NCBI GenBank assembly: GCA_036674765.1
Contig: JARVKI010000033.1
Location: 347,262 to 411,261, forward strand
Source of the DNA: Seiridium cupressi
Lineage: Eukaryota; Ascomycota; Sordariomycetes; Amphisphaeriales; Sporocadaceae
Length of the DNA stretch: 64,000 nucleotides
Reading direction: 5' to 3'
The notes under the pieces were generated by a model. It ran no database searches and was not told the origin of the DNA. It saw only the letters and a program-made list of their open reading frames with translations. A program made the translations under genes and the position numbers. Positions 10,783 through 21,702 of the stretch are shown here, piece after piece (the first letter of the stretch is position 1; each line of letters begins with the position of its first letter).

Positions 10783-12213
10783 TTATGTCTCCCCTTTCTT
10801 CACATTGAACCAACCCGGAGCGCCCAGTATTCCGCCTCCTGCGGTACTTGGATCGACAGGCCACTTCGACATAACCAGGACGTCCATTTCGCTTCTCCAT
10901 CCGGCCTCGTACATTTCCATGCCCGTCCATGCAATCATGGCAGCATTATCTGTACACAATGCAGGTGGAGGCGCGATAATGTCTACATGACCAAAGCCTC
11001 TGACCTTTAGCATGCTTTTCATGATATGCATTAGGTACTTATTACTCGCCACACCGCCCGAGATGACCACAGTATTGATAGCCTTACAATCGAGGTTCTT
11101 TTTGAGGGCGAACAACAGGCGAGAGGCCAAATGCTCGAAAGCTAGACGCATGGCATGTTTGGCCAGGAAACGGCGGTCGTCAAGAGACATGTCGGGATTA
11201 GCAACCACGGTGCGCTGCACTTGGCTGTTGAACCCGGCAAAATCGTACGCCATGACCGAAGTCCCGCTCAGAGGGGGCGTGAGAGTCCAGCCACGGCCGG
11301 AGTCGAAGTTTTTGATCTCGTCCGCGCGTGTCGGCGGCGGAGCATAGTCGTAGTCTTCTGGTCCTCGGATCTCGGGGAAGGCAAACTCCTCGAGCAAGGC
11401 GCCGTACATGACGTTGTTCACGCCCGCCAGAACAGACGCGGGAACGATGGTCCGCGCGCATTTATCAATCATGTCGCCGATGGCAATGTTCATCGCTTCA
11501 GCCAGAATCTGATGCTCAGTACAGGACTTGGAGTGCACAAGTAGTGTGTGACCCCCCGAGACTAGCAAAGACAGGAATGGGAATGCCGGCTTCTGGGCCT
11601 CAGGATGCTGTCCCGTCTTCTTGGCTACGGCGGGCTTCCAGTATTGCTCTTCTTGCTTCTTCCCCTCCTCGAGCGCAGAGACTAGACGCGGCGTCAATGC
11701 GTGCGCCTGCATGTGGTTCACGCCCAGCAGCGGAACATCCCAGGCCGCAGCGAGTCCCTTGGCCGTATTCAGCCCCGTCGCCAGGTTGGACGACATGCCC
11801 GGGCCGCGCGTGACCGTCACAAAGTCAGGCTTCTGCCGCACCACGCCATCGACCCATATCAGCTTCTTCCACACGCCGAAGCCGCCGATCTGCACCGCTG
11901 GCGCCTCGGGCAGCGAGCCGAGCGCCTGCTGGATCAGAGGGCCCAGCGACGCCGTGTGCGATATGACGCTCGTCAGCGGGTGGACGCCCTGGAAGGCGCG
12001 GTTGTCGGACGTGATCTTCCTGTTGAAGAGGAGGCGCGCCGCGGCCTTCAGCGGCGGCTTGTCGAGGATGGCGACGCACGTGTCGTCGCAGGAGGTCTCG
12101 ATGGCGAGGGTGAGGAGCGTGCGGCTGCGGTGGGCGAGGTGCCCCGGCCGCCAGCGGCGCGAGAGGCTATGCGCCGGTACGCGTGGCCGGATCGAGAACC
12201 ATGCTACGCTCAT
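10783..12213 (-). CDS. QRI7: Mitochondrial tRNA N6-adenosine threonylcarbamoyltransferase
   Basis: Kae1/TsaD/Qri7 family enzyme that transfers the threonylcarbamoyl group to A37 of ANN-decoding tRNAs in mitochondria. Single exon, 476 residues, starting at the ATG at 12211-12213. The first about 30 residues are rich in Arg and Ser without acids (SIRPRVPAHSLSRRWRPG), as in a mitochondrial presequence. Family signatures are LAIETSCDDTCVA (36-48), the RGPGMSSNL loop (136-144), metal-binding HMQAH (167-171), SGGHTLLV and, near the C-terminus, ISGGVASNKYL and CTDNAAMIAW. Cytosolic Kae1 lacks the presequence, so Qri7 is preferred. It carries family-specific insertions, for example around residues 105-125. 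It runs convergent to PRE2. Confidence 0.95.
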   Translation of the reverse strand: MSVAWFSIRPRVPAHSLSRRWRPGHLAHRSRTLLTLAIETSCDDTCVAILDKPPLKAAARLLFNRKITSDNRAFQGVHPLTSVISHTASLGPLIQQALGSLPEAPAVQIGGFGVWKKLIWVDGVVRQKPDFVTVTRGPGMSSNLATGLNTAKGLAAAWDVPLLGVNHMQAHALTPRLVSALEEGKKQEEQYWKPAVAKKTGQHPEAQKPAFPFLSLLVSGGHTLLVHSKSCTEHQILAEAMNIAIGDMIDKCARTIVPASVLAGVNNVMYGALLEEFAFPEIRGPEDYDYAPPPTRADEIKNFDSGRGWTLTPPLSGTSVMAYDFAGFNSQVQRTVVANPDMSLDDRRFLAKHAMRLAFEHLASRLLFALKKNLDCKAINTVVISGGVASNKYLMHIMKSMLKVRGFGHVDIIAPPPALCTDNAAMIAWTGMEMYEAGWRSEMDVLVMSKWPVDPSTAGGGILGAPGWFNVKKGET

Positions 12214-12739
12214 CAAGGGAGGTGGTGGCTGATGAGATTGTATGGGGTGAAGGTTGGCGTAGGGTTGAAGCGTGCTAAATGAAGCTATGGGACATTTTGC
12301 CCTCTTATCTTATCGGGATAGTATAGCTTGCAGCTAAGCCAACCATGGGCATAAGCAAGAGATCTCATACCTATTACGACTAAAGTGGGATAGTAGATGA
12401 GTATTTATGACAGAATATTAAGTACTGTCTACACTACTATACGCGAAGTGTTAACTTTATACATATAACTTAAGCATAAGCCAGTGCTGATACAGCTGGC
12501 TGTGGCAACCCTCTCTTATAAATATTGTTAATCTGACTACTTCGCTCATATGTCTTGGTATTCTACATAACAGACATGGGAGCTACGAGCTTTCCGAAAG
12601 GGGTTTCGGGTTTATTTCGTTTGCTGTGGCAACTTGATATAACTCACGTGAACACTTCAGATAAATTCCAGCGGTATCAGGAACCTTCCTGCCAAACGTA
12701 TACATAGCTCTTCCTGTCTCGCTTCAAAGCCACTTTAGA
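12214..12739. other. Intergenic, no supported gene
   Basis: About 0.5 kb upstream of QRI7, AT-rich in the middle (12370-12560). It contains CTCACGTGAAC near 12643. No coding potential was recognised. Confidence 0.5.
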
Positions 12740-13767
12740 TCAACACCGGGCACTGCAATTGCCCTCATGCAACAGGTGACTTGCGTCCTTTAGTTGGAAT
12801 GAAAAGCTTCCTTCTTCCTCTGGCAGCCAACGCCGCAGCGTCTGCAGATCCGTGGCCTCGTTTGGGATTGCTCCCGGGCCTAGGTCTTCATCGTGCCTGA
12901 GGCACTCAATTCGGTTATTGAGCCGAATCTCTAACAAAAGTTTGGCCAGATTCAAGAGATTGGTATTATCTGGAATTCGAGAGTCGTCTGACATTTATGT
13001 GATACTGTATATTGTAGATACATGAGCAGTCGAGGGTCATCGACGATTTGAACATTCGGATGTGGTTGATGAATTTTCGTCGCCAACTTTTCCTCTTTGA
13101 CTGATCCATTATATGGCGCGGACACTCTAAACCTCACGTGGCTACCATTGCTATCGTGTGTCTAATTAGGTAGCAATGACGCTTGATGCTCTAATTCGAA
13201 GACTTTCGGCTTGACTTACGCAACATGCGAGTCCGTATAATCAGCAACTTTGAACTTCAATAACTTGCCGAGCATTCACGTGGGGATTTTCGAAACAGAT
13301 AATGAACTTCATCAAAACATTCTGGTCGCGATCGTTTCTCATTGGCCCCTTGTTCTGTTTTCAACTGTGTGGCATGCGATGTTCGAGTAACAGATTGGTA
13401 CAATGTAACTGATGCATGCAACTCCTCTATGCATTTGATAAAACTTGATGAAGTTGTTCTGTGCATCGTCCCTGATCTCCCGCGATGAAGCTTCTATTTG
13501 TGATTTGGATCTCTTGTTCTCTGGTCGAATCGTGATAGAACTTCCTACCTTGCCTACCTGGCTTATGAACCTTTCTAGCCGCTGAGTGGAGTCTGCAACG
13601 TCCACGAGCAGAGACTTGCTGGTGCTCCTCTTAAATGTATACTTGATACGCTGCCTCATTTTTGAAAACCGACTAGGATGCTCCGGCTGGTAACGTATTC
13701 TCCTTGACATTGTGACACAGGAAAGTATCGGCAAACGTACCGTGAGCGCCGGAGGCAGCGATCCCAA
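12740..13767 (-). pseudogene. Decayed fungal gene resembling the DUF7580 family
   Basis: Minus-strand fragments in shifting frames look like pieces of one protein. The right part (13767-13339) has a basic helix stretch (RFSKMRQRIKYTFKRS, then LLVDVADSTQRLERFI). A second frame (13466-13257) gives FIKCIEELHASVTLYQSV and TSHATQLK, like the LY-plus-H...L pattern of this family. The left part (12994-12740) gives NTNLLNLAKLLLEIRLNNRIE, EDLGPGAIPNEATDLQTLRRWLPEE and a final ...LHEGNCSARC. From memory these resemble the C-terminal LGxLLLEL, EDLGP...ATD and CxxCxF stretches of fungal DUF7580 proteins, which also carry a helical N-terminal part. No intron set joins the frames, and the usual N-terminus is missing, so the copy is broken and truncated. 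The family call is from remembered motifs and is moderate at best. Confidence 0.45.
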
Positions 13768-14854
13768 CGGGGAAGATCTTTAGCCGTGGGATACTAGCGA
13801 CATCCGAAGACGTTTAAAACGCAAGGTTGATTGCCGCAGCATACTATCAATTACACCGGAAAGTATTATTGAACTCGAAGAGCCCAATAGTAACGGTGAA
13901 GTTGTCTGGGATGAAGATGAGATCAACTTAGCTTGGGAATTGCCTTTCTGGACCATGGAGATTGACTGCAAATAAAAGAGCTCGAACCACTTAATCGACG
14001 AGAAGGAGGAGGTTGAAGCTCTGTATGCTTAAACCGAAGTTGAGATCTGAATTGCAATGTAGACTAGCACAAACAGGATTGGTAGAGACTATGGATTATA
14101 GGCATGAATTATGTTCATATCTGATGGTTTTACAGATACAATGATAACCTGTTTCCACCGAGTTTCAGATGTCGAATTCAATACGATGACCTCGGAAATT
14201 GGCCGAAATGTGTTGATACAGAAATGACATCGTGACCAAAGTGTTGTGTACTCTTGGAAACCCTGGTGGCCTGCGCCAGAATCCAGGACTAGCCCCCACC
14301 CCCAATACTTTCACGATGTACTGGCCATACCAACCATGATGTCCAGTGACCAAGGTGTCTTTATGTGGAATGGATGCTTAATCAAATTGGAAATTCTGTA
14401 GTATGCTATTTATTGCAGAAGTTGGTTGAATATTGGAGTCGTGGCGTACCCAGGATTATACATAAATTATAGTTGTTCAGCCAATCAGCCGCAAAGGTGT
14501 CACTTGCTGGGGCCAGTTCATTTGCGAGCAGCCCCGGCCCCGAAGCTCGCCCCGACGTCACTGTGAAGCTTGTGCACGGGTTGGGCCCACTCGCACATGC
14601 ATTCGGGAGCTTCACCTTGCCGAGCCTTCCACGACCTTACTCACCGCGACGTCAGACGACATTCGACCATCACTTCTCTATGTTACTCTTTTCTTCGACA
14701 CTACACTGATCATTTCCTAACGTCAATCCATTCTTCAGCGACTGCGCCGCCGCTATGCAGCTGGCCCGCAGCTAACGAGCTTCCAACTGTTTAGGTAGCC
14801 CTTTCAAGACCTCTAAGGCCGCCTACCAACTCCACCTACGCCATCAGCCGTAGC
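13768..14854. other. Intergenic, promoter of DGAT2 gene at right end
   Basis: A plus-strand open stretch (13784-13974) with acidic, Trp-containing sequence (VVWDEDEINLAW) is interesting but too short and without a start. From about 14500 the sequence becomes CT-rich (ATTCGACCATCACTTCTC) and looks like the leader of the next gene. Confidence 0.45.
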
Positions 14855-16480
14855 ATGGCAACTCCGACCACTCCAGAAAAAGTACTCAAGAACACGCAAC
14901 AATACGAAATCCGATCTCCCGGCGGCACGCCCAGAAAATTCTACCTCACCAAAAGCAGGCAAAACTCCATCAGCGAGAAGAAAATGGCGGAAACAGGCAG
15001 GCCTAAGGAGGATTCCTTTATTCATGTCAGCGACGCTCCGACTTTCCACTTGAAGGATTCCGAAGAACATCCCTCGACTTGTGATGTGAAGGCCAACGGA
15101 CTTGGGGACTCGGCCCACGACGGGAACTCGGAACAAATGTCAGAGAAGACATTAACAGACGAACCGGCCTCCGGCATCCATAATGGTGTCAGCTTTGCCG
15201 AAGCCTTGAGGGATGGCGCCGACGCCGAAAAGAGCCCACAAAACGGGTCGAATGGAGACAGCAAGCCGCAAGAAGAGGCTGAGAACGAAGAGGCCCCGAA
15301 CGGAAAGCCCAAGAACGGAGAGGTCAAGAACGATAGTGAGCAGCCAAAGTCACATGAGCGCGATGATAGTGATGATCGCAGCGATGATTCCTACCCAGAG
15401 CTCGACGACATGAGCCTGAAGGAACCCCATACGCAACAACCACCACCCCAAACTGAGCCATATGCCAAGATCAGATGGGCCCCATTCAACGTTCCAGCCA
15501 AACGTCGACTCCAGACACTCGCCGTCTTGGTGCACTGTATTTGCATTGGTACACTGGTGTCAATCTTCTTTGCCTTCTGCGCCAATCCCTTCGCATGGCC
15601 GTTATTGCTTGTATATTTGATGCACCTGCTCACCTCAAATGCGGCAACCGATGGGTCGCTGCGATACCGATCAGAGTGGTTCCGTCACAGCTATATCTGG
15701 GATCTCTTCGCGGGATACTTTCCGGCGCGGCTCCACAAGACTCACGATCTGCCACCCACAAGGAAATATATCTTTGGATACCATCCCCATGGTATTATCT
15801 CCCACGGTGCTTGGGCCGCATTTGCAACCGAGGCTCTCGGCTTTGCTGAGAAGTTTCCCGGCATCACCAACAGTCTGCTCACTCTTGAGAATAACTTCCA
15901 CATTCCTTTCTATCGCGACTATGTGCTGGCAATGGGTGTTCGCTCAGTGTCGAAGGACTCCATTGCCAATATTTTGACTAGAGGGGGCTCCAACAACGAG
16001 GGCATGGGCAGGGCGGTCACGATTGTCATTGGCGGTGCGCGTGAATCGCTGGAGGCACAACCTGGATCAATGCGTCTCGTCCTCAAACAGCGCAAGGGCT
16101 TCATCAAGCTTGCTGTTCGCACAGGCGCAGATCTTGTTCCGGTTCTGGCTTTTGGCGAGAACGATCTTTACGATCAACTGCGGCCCAAGGAGCATCCCCT
16201 AGTCCACAAGGTCCAGATGTTTATCCTGAAGGTGTGGAAGTTCACGCTGCCCTTCTTGCATGGCCGAGGCATCTTCAACTATGATGTTGGCTTGATGCCT
16301 TACCGTCGTCCACTGAACGTGGTCGTTGGAGCGCCGATCAAGGTGCAGCAGTACAAGCGAGTGGACGACCAGGAGATCGATAGATTGCATGACCTGTATG
16401 TCAAGGAACTGCTGAAATTGTGGGATCGCTACAAGGACGAATTTGCGCCAAACCGGCAAGAAGAATTGGAAATTGTTTGA
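14855..16480 (+). CDS. DGA1: Diacylglycerol O-acyltransferase, DGAT2 type
   Basis: Endoplasmic-reticulum/lipid-droplet enzyme that makes triacylglycerol from diacylglycerol and acyl-CoA. Intronless, 541 residues. The first about 205 residues are hydrophilic and acidic, with many Glu, Asp, Lys and Pro, far longer than the yeast N-terminus. Two adjoining membrane helices follow (about 219-262). Catalytic-region motifs are YFP (288-290), the HPHG active-site motif with preceding GYHPHG (308-313), VIGGARES, and RKGFIKLAVRTGADLVPVLAFGENDLY. The C-terminal VGAPI strand is also present. All expected signatures are intact. The start ATG at 14855 is the first in frame and leads directly into the family-like N-terminal TPEKVLKNTQQYE region. 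Confidence 0.95.
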   Translation: MATPTTPEKVLKNTQQYEIRSPGGTPRKFYLTKSRQNSISEKKMAETGRPKEDSFIHVSDAPTFHLKDSEEHPSTCDVKANGLGDSAHDGNSEQMSEKTLTDEPASGIHNGVSFAEALRDGADAEKSPQNGSNGDSKPQEEAENEEAPNGKPKNGEVKNDSEQPKSHERDDSDDRSDDSYPELDDMSLKEPHTQQPPPQTEPYAKIRWAPFNVPAKRRLQTLAVLVHCICIGTLVSIFFAFCANPFAWPLLLVYLMHLLTSNAATDGSLRYRSEWFRHSYIWDLFAGYFPARLHKTHDLPPTRKYIFGYHPHGIISHGAWAAFATEALGFAEKFPGITNSLLTLENNFHIPFYRDYVLAMGVRSVSKDSIANILTRGGSNNEGMGRAVTIVIGGARESLEAQPGSMRLVLKQRKGFIKLAVRTGADLVPVLAFGENDLYDQLRPKEHPLVHKVQMFILKVWKFTLPFLHGRGIFNYDVGLMPYRRPLNVVVGAPIKVQQYKRVDDQEIDRLHDLYVKELLKLWDRYKDEFAPNRQEELEIV

Positions 16481-18432
16481 AGGTAACGCTGAGCCTTGCG
16501 TATAACTATAGCATCCTATCCGGGCGTTGTACATTGATAGCACGGAGAAAAATAAGGTGGAGCTGCTGTTTATTGTCTATAGAAAATCATGTATCACTAA
16601 CGCACCGGATTCTGTCAAACGCGTCCATATAATAAGCTACGGCACTTTCGAGAATATACTCAGTGCGTAATTACAATGTTAACAAACTATTGATGCTGTT
16701 GTTCCACGCTGCCACCTGTTGATATGGTATGTCATGTCTGTTACACGGTACGCGCTTACTGAGCCAGCTCTAATTTACATCGCCAATTGTAAGCAATACC
16801 CGAATCCTATGCTCTTTTGAGGTTGAGTGGTGTTGTCATGACCCAGATTTCGGGAGCCACTTTGATGTCACTGGAGTGTGCTTGGGTTTCAGCTATTAAG
16901 CAATCACGCTATCAAGATGCCAGAGTCGATAGAAAAGATGGGGAAGCCTGCCAAATCGTCGATGACGCAGGAGTCTACGCGCTTAAGCCATGCTAAATCG
17001 GCCTAGAGATCGATCGCACGTCAATCCTCCAGTGGCCTAGTTAGGTAGTGTATCGAGGCTGTAGCTCACCGGGACTTTTGTGATTCAACGTTAACTGTTA
17101 AATTAAAACGGCGGTCAGATATACACCATGGGACGAAGTAGTGCCAGGTGCTATTGGACGCCAATTTGAATTTAGCATTGGCGAGCGTTGGTCTGAGTAG
17201 CGGCTTCCGGTGACTCGCGTTATTGGCAGGTGGTCTTACGTGAGAGCGGTTTTCTTTTTTTCCTTTTTTTGGTCTCGTATAAACATTTTTGCCTTGGGGT
17301 ATACAATCAAAACATTCTCGAACGTTGGAAGAACCACACTGGTCCAATCTGTTTCTCGCACATCCCAATGTAACGCATGGAATCCTCTTCTCCCCTGGTC
17401 TTCCACACTGCAAGGGAGATGGGTGTCATGCATGCCATTCCCCTCCTGGGTAGCTGGGTAGTTCTCTCGCCGGTGACCTCAGGGCGGGCTAGGTGATAGT
17501 GCTGACCCACTGCCCCAGGTTTTCGCTTCACGTCGGGGGGCCGGGAATTTTCCAGCTTTTCCATCAGCTGCCAGGATCCAGTGCCCGGCTCATCCAGAAC
17601 CAGACGGCTCCGTGGCGTCTGCGGCCCACGCGGGCACAGCACAGCGCTGTGGGCAACTTTTTACCCCTGACAGAGAATGTCCCGTCTGTGCAGCGGCCAG
17701 CGGGCTGTTGTTTTTGTGCTTTGCTCTGCTTTTCTTGTGGCTGCCATGACGAGCATGGGTGTCACCTTGTTTTGTTTCCACGTTGTCATTTTTACCGAGG
17801 CTGTGATTTAATTTAATTGGGTTTCGTTGGCAGGCAACAGGAAAGAGAAGAGTCGCCGCAAATTGATGGCTGCAAAATACCTACAAAGCCTTCAGCTACC
17901 CAAGACTACCTCGTATTGACAGGCCGAATTGGCTTGTGTGTGAAGGAATCGATAGCACAGCCAGACCCATAGCCGGGTCCAGCAGTGATGTGCAAGGCCA
18001 GATGCAACGATGCAACGGGCCCCCTTTGGTGCAGGATCGGCTGACGCTCCGCCAAGACCCTGAGTTTTTGCCTTCAGGGGCGCCGCGCGAAGTAATCAAG
18101 CAACTAGTTAGTGCTAAGCTGCTATGCAGAACGTCGACCTGTCCGCTCAATGCCTAAGCCCGCCTACCTGTCCTAGGCAACGTGTGTTACTGCAACGCGT
18201 GCGTGCGAGCTAGACAACCGGGCCACATGGGTTTGCTGCAGAGCGTCATGCGCTGCCCGTCGCTCACTTAACTTCTTGAAAGGAAATTGCACGCTCCAAG
18301 CTCCAACGAGGAAGCCCCCGCGACTGTCCAAGGGCCCGAGTCCACTTTCGGCTCGCTCGTGTGCCCATCGCTACCACGGTTTGAAAAATACATGTCTACA
18401 TACAATACCGACATGGTCCTGTACACACTACC
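16481..18432. other. Intergenic, about 1.95 kb, no supported gene
   Basis: Only short, unconvincing ORFs on both strands. T-rich runs occur near 17250-17270. The last few hundred bases before 18433 contain C/T-rich leader-like sequence and several ACAC repeats. It is probably regulatory for the transporter gene and the 3' UTR of DGAT2. Confidence 0.5.
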
Positions 18433-20481
18433 ATGACTTCCCCTTTGTCCAACCACAACACCACCGACCAGACCCATTCATTACCACAACACCACACCGC
18501 TCAGACAGCATCAGTACCGACTACGACATCCAAGCCCCCCAAGAATTACAGCTTGGGACCACCACCCATACCCGCCTCCAACAACAAAACCCCTGCGGCC
18601 TCCCGATCCGTCACTCTCGTCCTGCCGTCAAGCAACAGATCCAGCAGCGTCGACTTCTCCACCCCGTCCTCTGCCTCATCGGCGACTACGAGCTTTCAGC
18701 AGCCGGATCGGAAGGTATCATTACCGGTGGATGGTGGAGAAGCAAGCCGTGGCCGCCGAACAGAAGTCATCGAGATGGACCAGGTGGCACCCGCCGGCCA
18801 TAGAAGGCGGCGTAGCACGCTGACGTCCAGCGTTGGCGGAGCAGGCGGACCTCCCTCGGCAATCCCGGCAGGAAGGTCAAGGGCGCAGAGCATCCGAAAA
18901 ACGACGGACCCGGCCCTAGAAGGCAAGATTTCAGAGGAGCAAACTGGCGAGCCTTCGAAGCCCGAGGACTCGGATGACGACAAAAGCCTGAGCGACGAAG
19001 ATCTGCACGATGATGAAGAGACCGGCCTGACGAAAAAGGACAAGAAGAGGAAGCGCGCAAAAAAAAGGCGGAACACGAGACTCGATAACAGGATCGCCAG
19101 GGAACACATCTCGGAAGAAGAGAGGAAGGAAGCAGACCAGAATGTTGCGCGGAAGATCGCCGTCAATTGCGTGCTGATTGGATTGTGGTACCTATTCTCC
19201 CTGTCGATTTCTTTGGTAAGTCTCGTCCCGTCCCCATTTCCTTCTTTTCGCAGTCGTGGACGATCTCCAAATTAACTAGTCCAACGCTGACCCGAGATTT
19301 TCATCTGCAGTATAACAAATGGATGTTCGACGCAAAGAATCTAAATTTCGCCTTTCCCTTATTTACGACGTCGGCCCACATGTTGATACAATTTACTTTG
19401 GCTAGCTTGGTGTTATACTTCGTGCCCTCGTTACGACCCGGAGCTGGACACAACTCAGATATGGGGAGATCAAGGCACGAGACAGAACCTGAACGGCCGA
19501 TCATGACCAAGCTATTTTACCTGACAAGGATAGGACCTTGCGGTGCTGCTACCGGTCTGGACATTGGACTGGGTAATGCCTCGTTGAAGTTTATCACACT
19601 CACATTTTATAGTAAGGAAACGACTTTCGTTATCACGAAATATTGCTGACCAGAATCTAGCCATGTGCAAATCCTCTTCGCTAGCTTTTGTACTGTTATT
19701 CGCTTTTCTCTTCAAACTAGAAATCCCGACGTGGAAACTGGTGGGCATCATCGCTACCATGACGCTGGGCGTCGTGATGATGGTAGCCGGCGAGGTCGAA
19801 TTCAAACTGAACGGCTTCATCCTCGTCATCTCAGCCGCCTTCTTCTCCGGTTTCCGGTGGGGTCTTACACAGATTCTGCTGCTCCGCAACCCTGCAACAT
19901 CAAATCCCTTTTCTAGCATTTTCTACCTGGCGCCCGTCATGTTTCTTACTCTCATTATCATAGCAATCCCTGTAGAGGGCTTCCCACAACTCATAGAAGG
20001 GCTCAAGGCGTTAAGCGAGACTTGGGGCCCGGTCCGCGCACCCCTGATTCTCATTTTCCCCGGAACCATTGCGTTCTTGATGACTGCCTCGGAATTTGCA
20101 CTGTTGAAGCGCAGCAGTGTCGTCACATTATCCATTGCGGGCATTTTCAAAGAGGTCGTAACCATCAGCGCTGCAGCCCTGGTGTTCGACGACAGACTTA
20201 CCCCGATCAACATCTCCGGACTGGTTGTTACGATCGGAGCTATCGTCTGTTATAATTGGATCAAGTTGACGAAGATGAGGAATGACGCCCAGTTGGAGGC
20301 GCACAACAAGCATGGATACCAGCAAGCGGAGAGTGGCTCGAGCAGCGATGGAAGTGACGGCGAAGAGGAGGAGAGCGGGCTTCTAGCGCACAGTGAAGGA
20401 GAAGACGAAAGGAATATGATCACGATGGATGGTGACATCATTCCGAATCCAAAGCCGCATGCGGAAGAACCTGGACCGTGA
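18433..20481 (+). CDS. Triose-phosphate/nucleotide-sugar transporter family protein (SLC35C2-like)
   Basis: Drug/metabolite-superfamily transporter of the TPT/NST group, expected in Golgi or other secretory membranes. The substrate is not predictable. Exons 18433-19215, 19311-19611 and 19661-20481 are joined by introns of 95 nt (GTAAGT, GCTGAC, CTGCAG) and 49 nt (GTAAGG, GCTGAC, TCTAG). The product is 634 residues. The first about 235 are low-complexity and charged, ending in a Lys/Arg-rich block (KKDKKRKRAKKRR). About ten hydrophobic segments follow, beginning VLIGLWYLFSLSISLYNKWMF, a family hallmark. Others are GLDIGLGNASLKFITLTFYT and FRWGLTQILL, both typical of the SLC35C2 branch. The C-terminal tail is acidic (DGEEEESG). 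The joins SISL-YNKW and TFY-TMCKSS both rebuild conserved stretches, which supports the splicing. Confidence 0.92.
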
Positions 20482-21162
20482 GAGCTCTGATGGCGACGTG
20501 GATTGTATCATTCAAAGGTGGAAAGATCCTAAACTTAGAGCACAGCAACAAGCTCCGATCCCACGATTGGCTACAACGTGGGGGCACTCAACGGAAGTAG
20601 ACGGTGCAAATATACAAGCACAAAGCATGTGACCACTCCATAGTGGCGTGGCGTGGTTGTGCCAGAGGCGCCCGAAGATGTCTAGAATGATACCCGTTGG
20701 CTTGTGGTCGGGAAAGGGACTGGGTGCGGAAGAAGTCGAAGCTACATTATTGAACTGGGTCGTAATAATATATAGAATGAACTTGGGCCGCAGACTACGA
20801 CCAGACATTCGTAAATCAAAGACTATAGTACATTTGATATATGCTCAGACGGTTGTTCGTTTCAAAGTGCCGCAAGCTCCAGGTTTAGCTGAATGACTCT
20901 TATTTTTCAATGTTTATCGGTCAGACAAGCGGGAACGAACCATTGTCATTTGACTGATAATCTAGACATCTGACTGCTCTCCACGGCCGGACTCTCTCAC
21001 ACCGACCCGCACAAGTCCCCCTTTTCCCGCCGGCCTACCTGACATCTTTGCACCTCCCCCTTTTCCGGGTAAGGGCCCAATATTACAACCTCCTCGCCAT
21101 TCGCTCCCAACTAAATACCAAGCCGCCCCAGCAACTGTCCGCACAACAGCCGGTAAGTGTGG
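20482..21162. other. Intergenic, no supported gene
   Basis: 3' UTR of the transporter gene followed by mixed sequence. No coding signal was recognised. Confidence 0.45.
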
Positions 21163-21515
21163 CTATCTAGCGAAGAACAGCAGATACAGGACCATAAGAA
21201 CCGAGAGGCACAGGATGTCCACGGATAGCCACGTGCACACCATATGCGTGACATACTATAAGTCTGCATGGCGTGGTACGGCACGTTGGTGACCAACACG
21301 GGGAGGAACTGCGCATTGAGGTGTAGAAATGCCGCGAAACTCAGCAGCGCGTTGCGAGGATGGGTTTGTAGGGCTGGGTACAGGCCCGGGAGGTTGTTTG
21401 TTGGGCGGCGAGTATGTGGAGAGGTTGTGGTGGGAGGAAGACGGAGATGGAGATGGAAATGGAAATGGAAATGGAAATGTTCTAGTGGCAGCAGACCAGG
21501 AGGAGGGGGAGGCAC
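21163..21515 (-). CDS. Candidate small hydrophobic protein, model uncertain
   Basis: A minus-strand frame carries a hydrophobic helix (NALLSFAAFLHLNAQFLPVLVTNVPY). After a frame change it is followed by a second helix (WLSVDILCLSVLMVLYLLFFAR) that ends at a stop near 21163. A TTATAG acceptor just before the second part could join them, but the donor is not obvious and no ATG is clear. Upstream, the (GGAAAT)n repeat is read as alternating Phe/His. It could be a two-helix membrane protein or a decayed gene. No family was recognised. Confidence 0.25.
21443..21478. repeat. Hexanucleotide repeat, (GGAGAT)2(GGAAAT)4
   Basis: Six tandem 6-bp units covering 36 bp. The first two are GGAGAT and the last four GGAAAT. 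The unit keeps frame, giving alternating residues in any reading. Confidence 0.9.
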
Positions 21516-21677
21516 AAAGAGCTTTGTAGGGCAGGAGTGTGGCCGGGGATGAGGGCGAGGGATGGAAGATCAAAGTGGCCGTTGGACGTCCCTTTGAGTC
21601 TGATCGTCAGGGACAGCTCTGATCCGTTGGTCATGGGATCTTGTGATAATTACTACGGAGGCGAGAGTAGCAAGCGG

Positions 21678-21702
21678 GACGCTCGTACTTAGTACGAGCG
21701 TC
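21678..21702. repeat. Perfect 25-bp palindrome (12-bp arms, 1-nt centre)
   Basis: GACGCTCGTACT, then T, then AGTACGAGCGTC: the two 12-nt arms are exact reverse complements. It overlaps the stop end of the Thr-rich minus-strand ORF. It could be a strong hairpin in RNA, a binding site for a dimeric factor, or an excision scar. No second copy was noticed in the window. Confidence 0.85.

Noticed and set aside
11621..12282. Long plus-strand ORFs
   Set aside because: Antisense to QRI7 in a GC-rich stretch; no family features.
13784..13974. Acidic plus-strand open stretch (VVWDEDEINLAW)
   Set aside because: No ATG and only about 63 codons; possibly a chance open frame.
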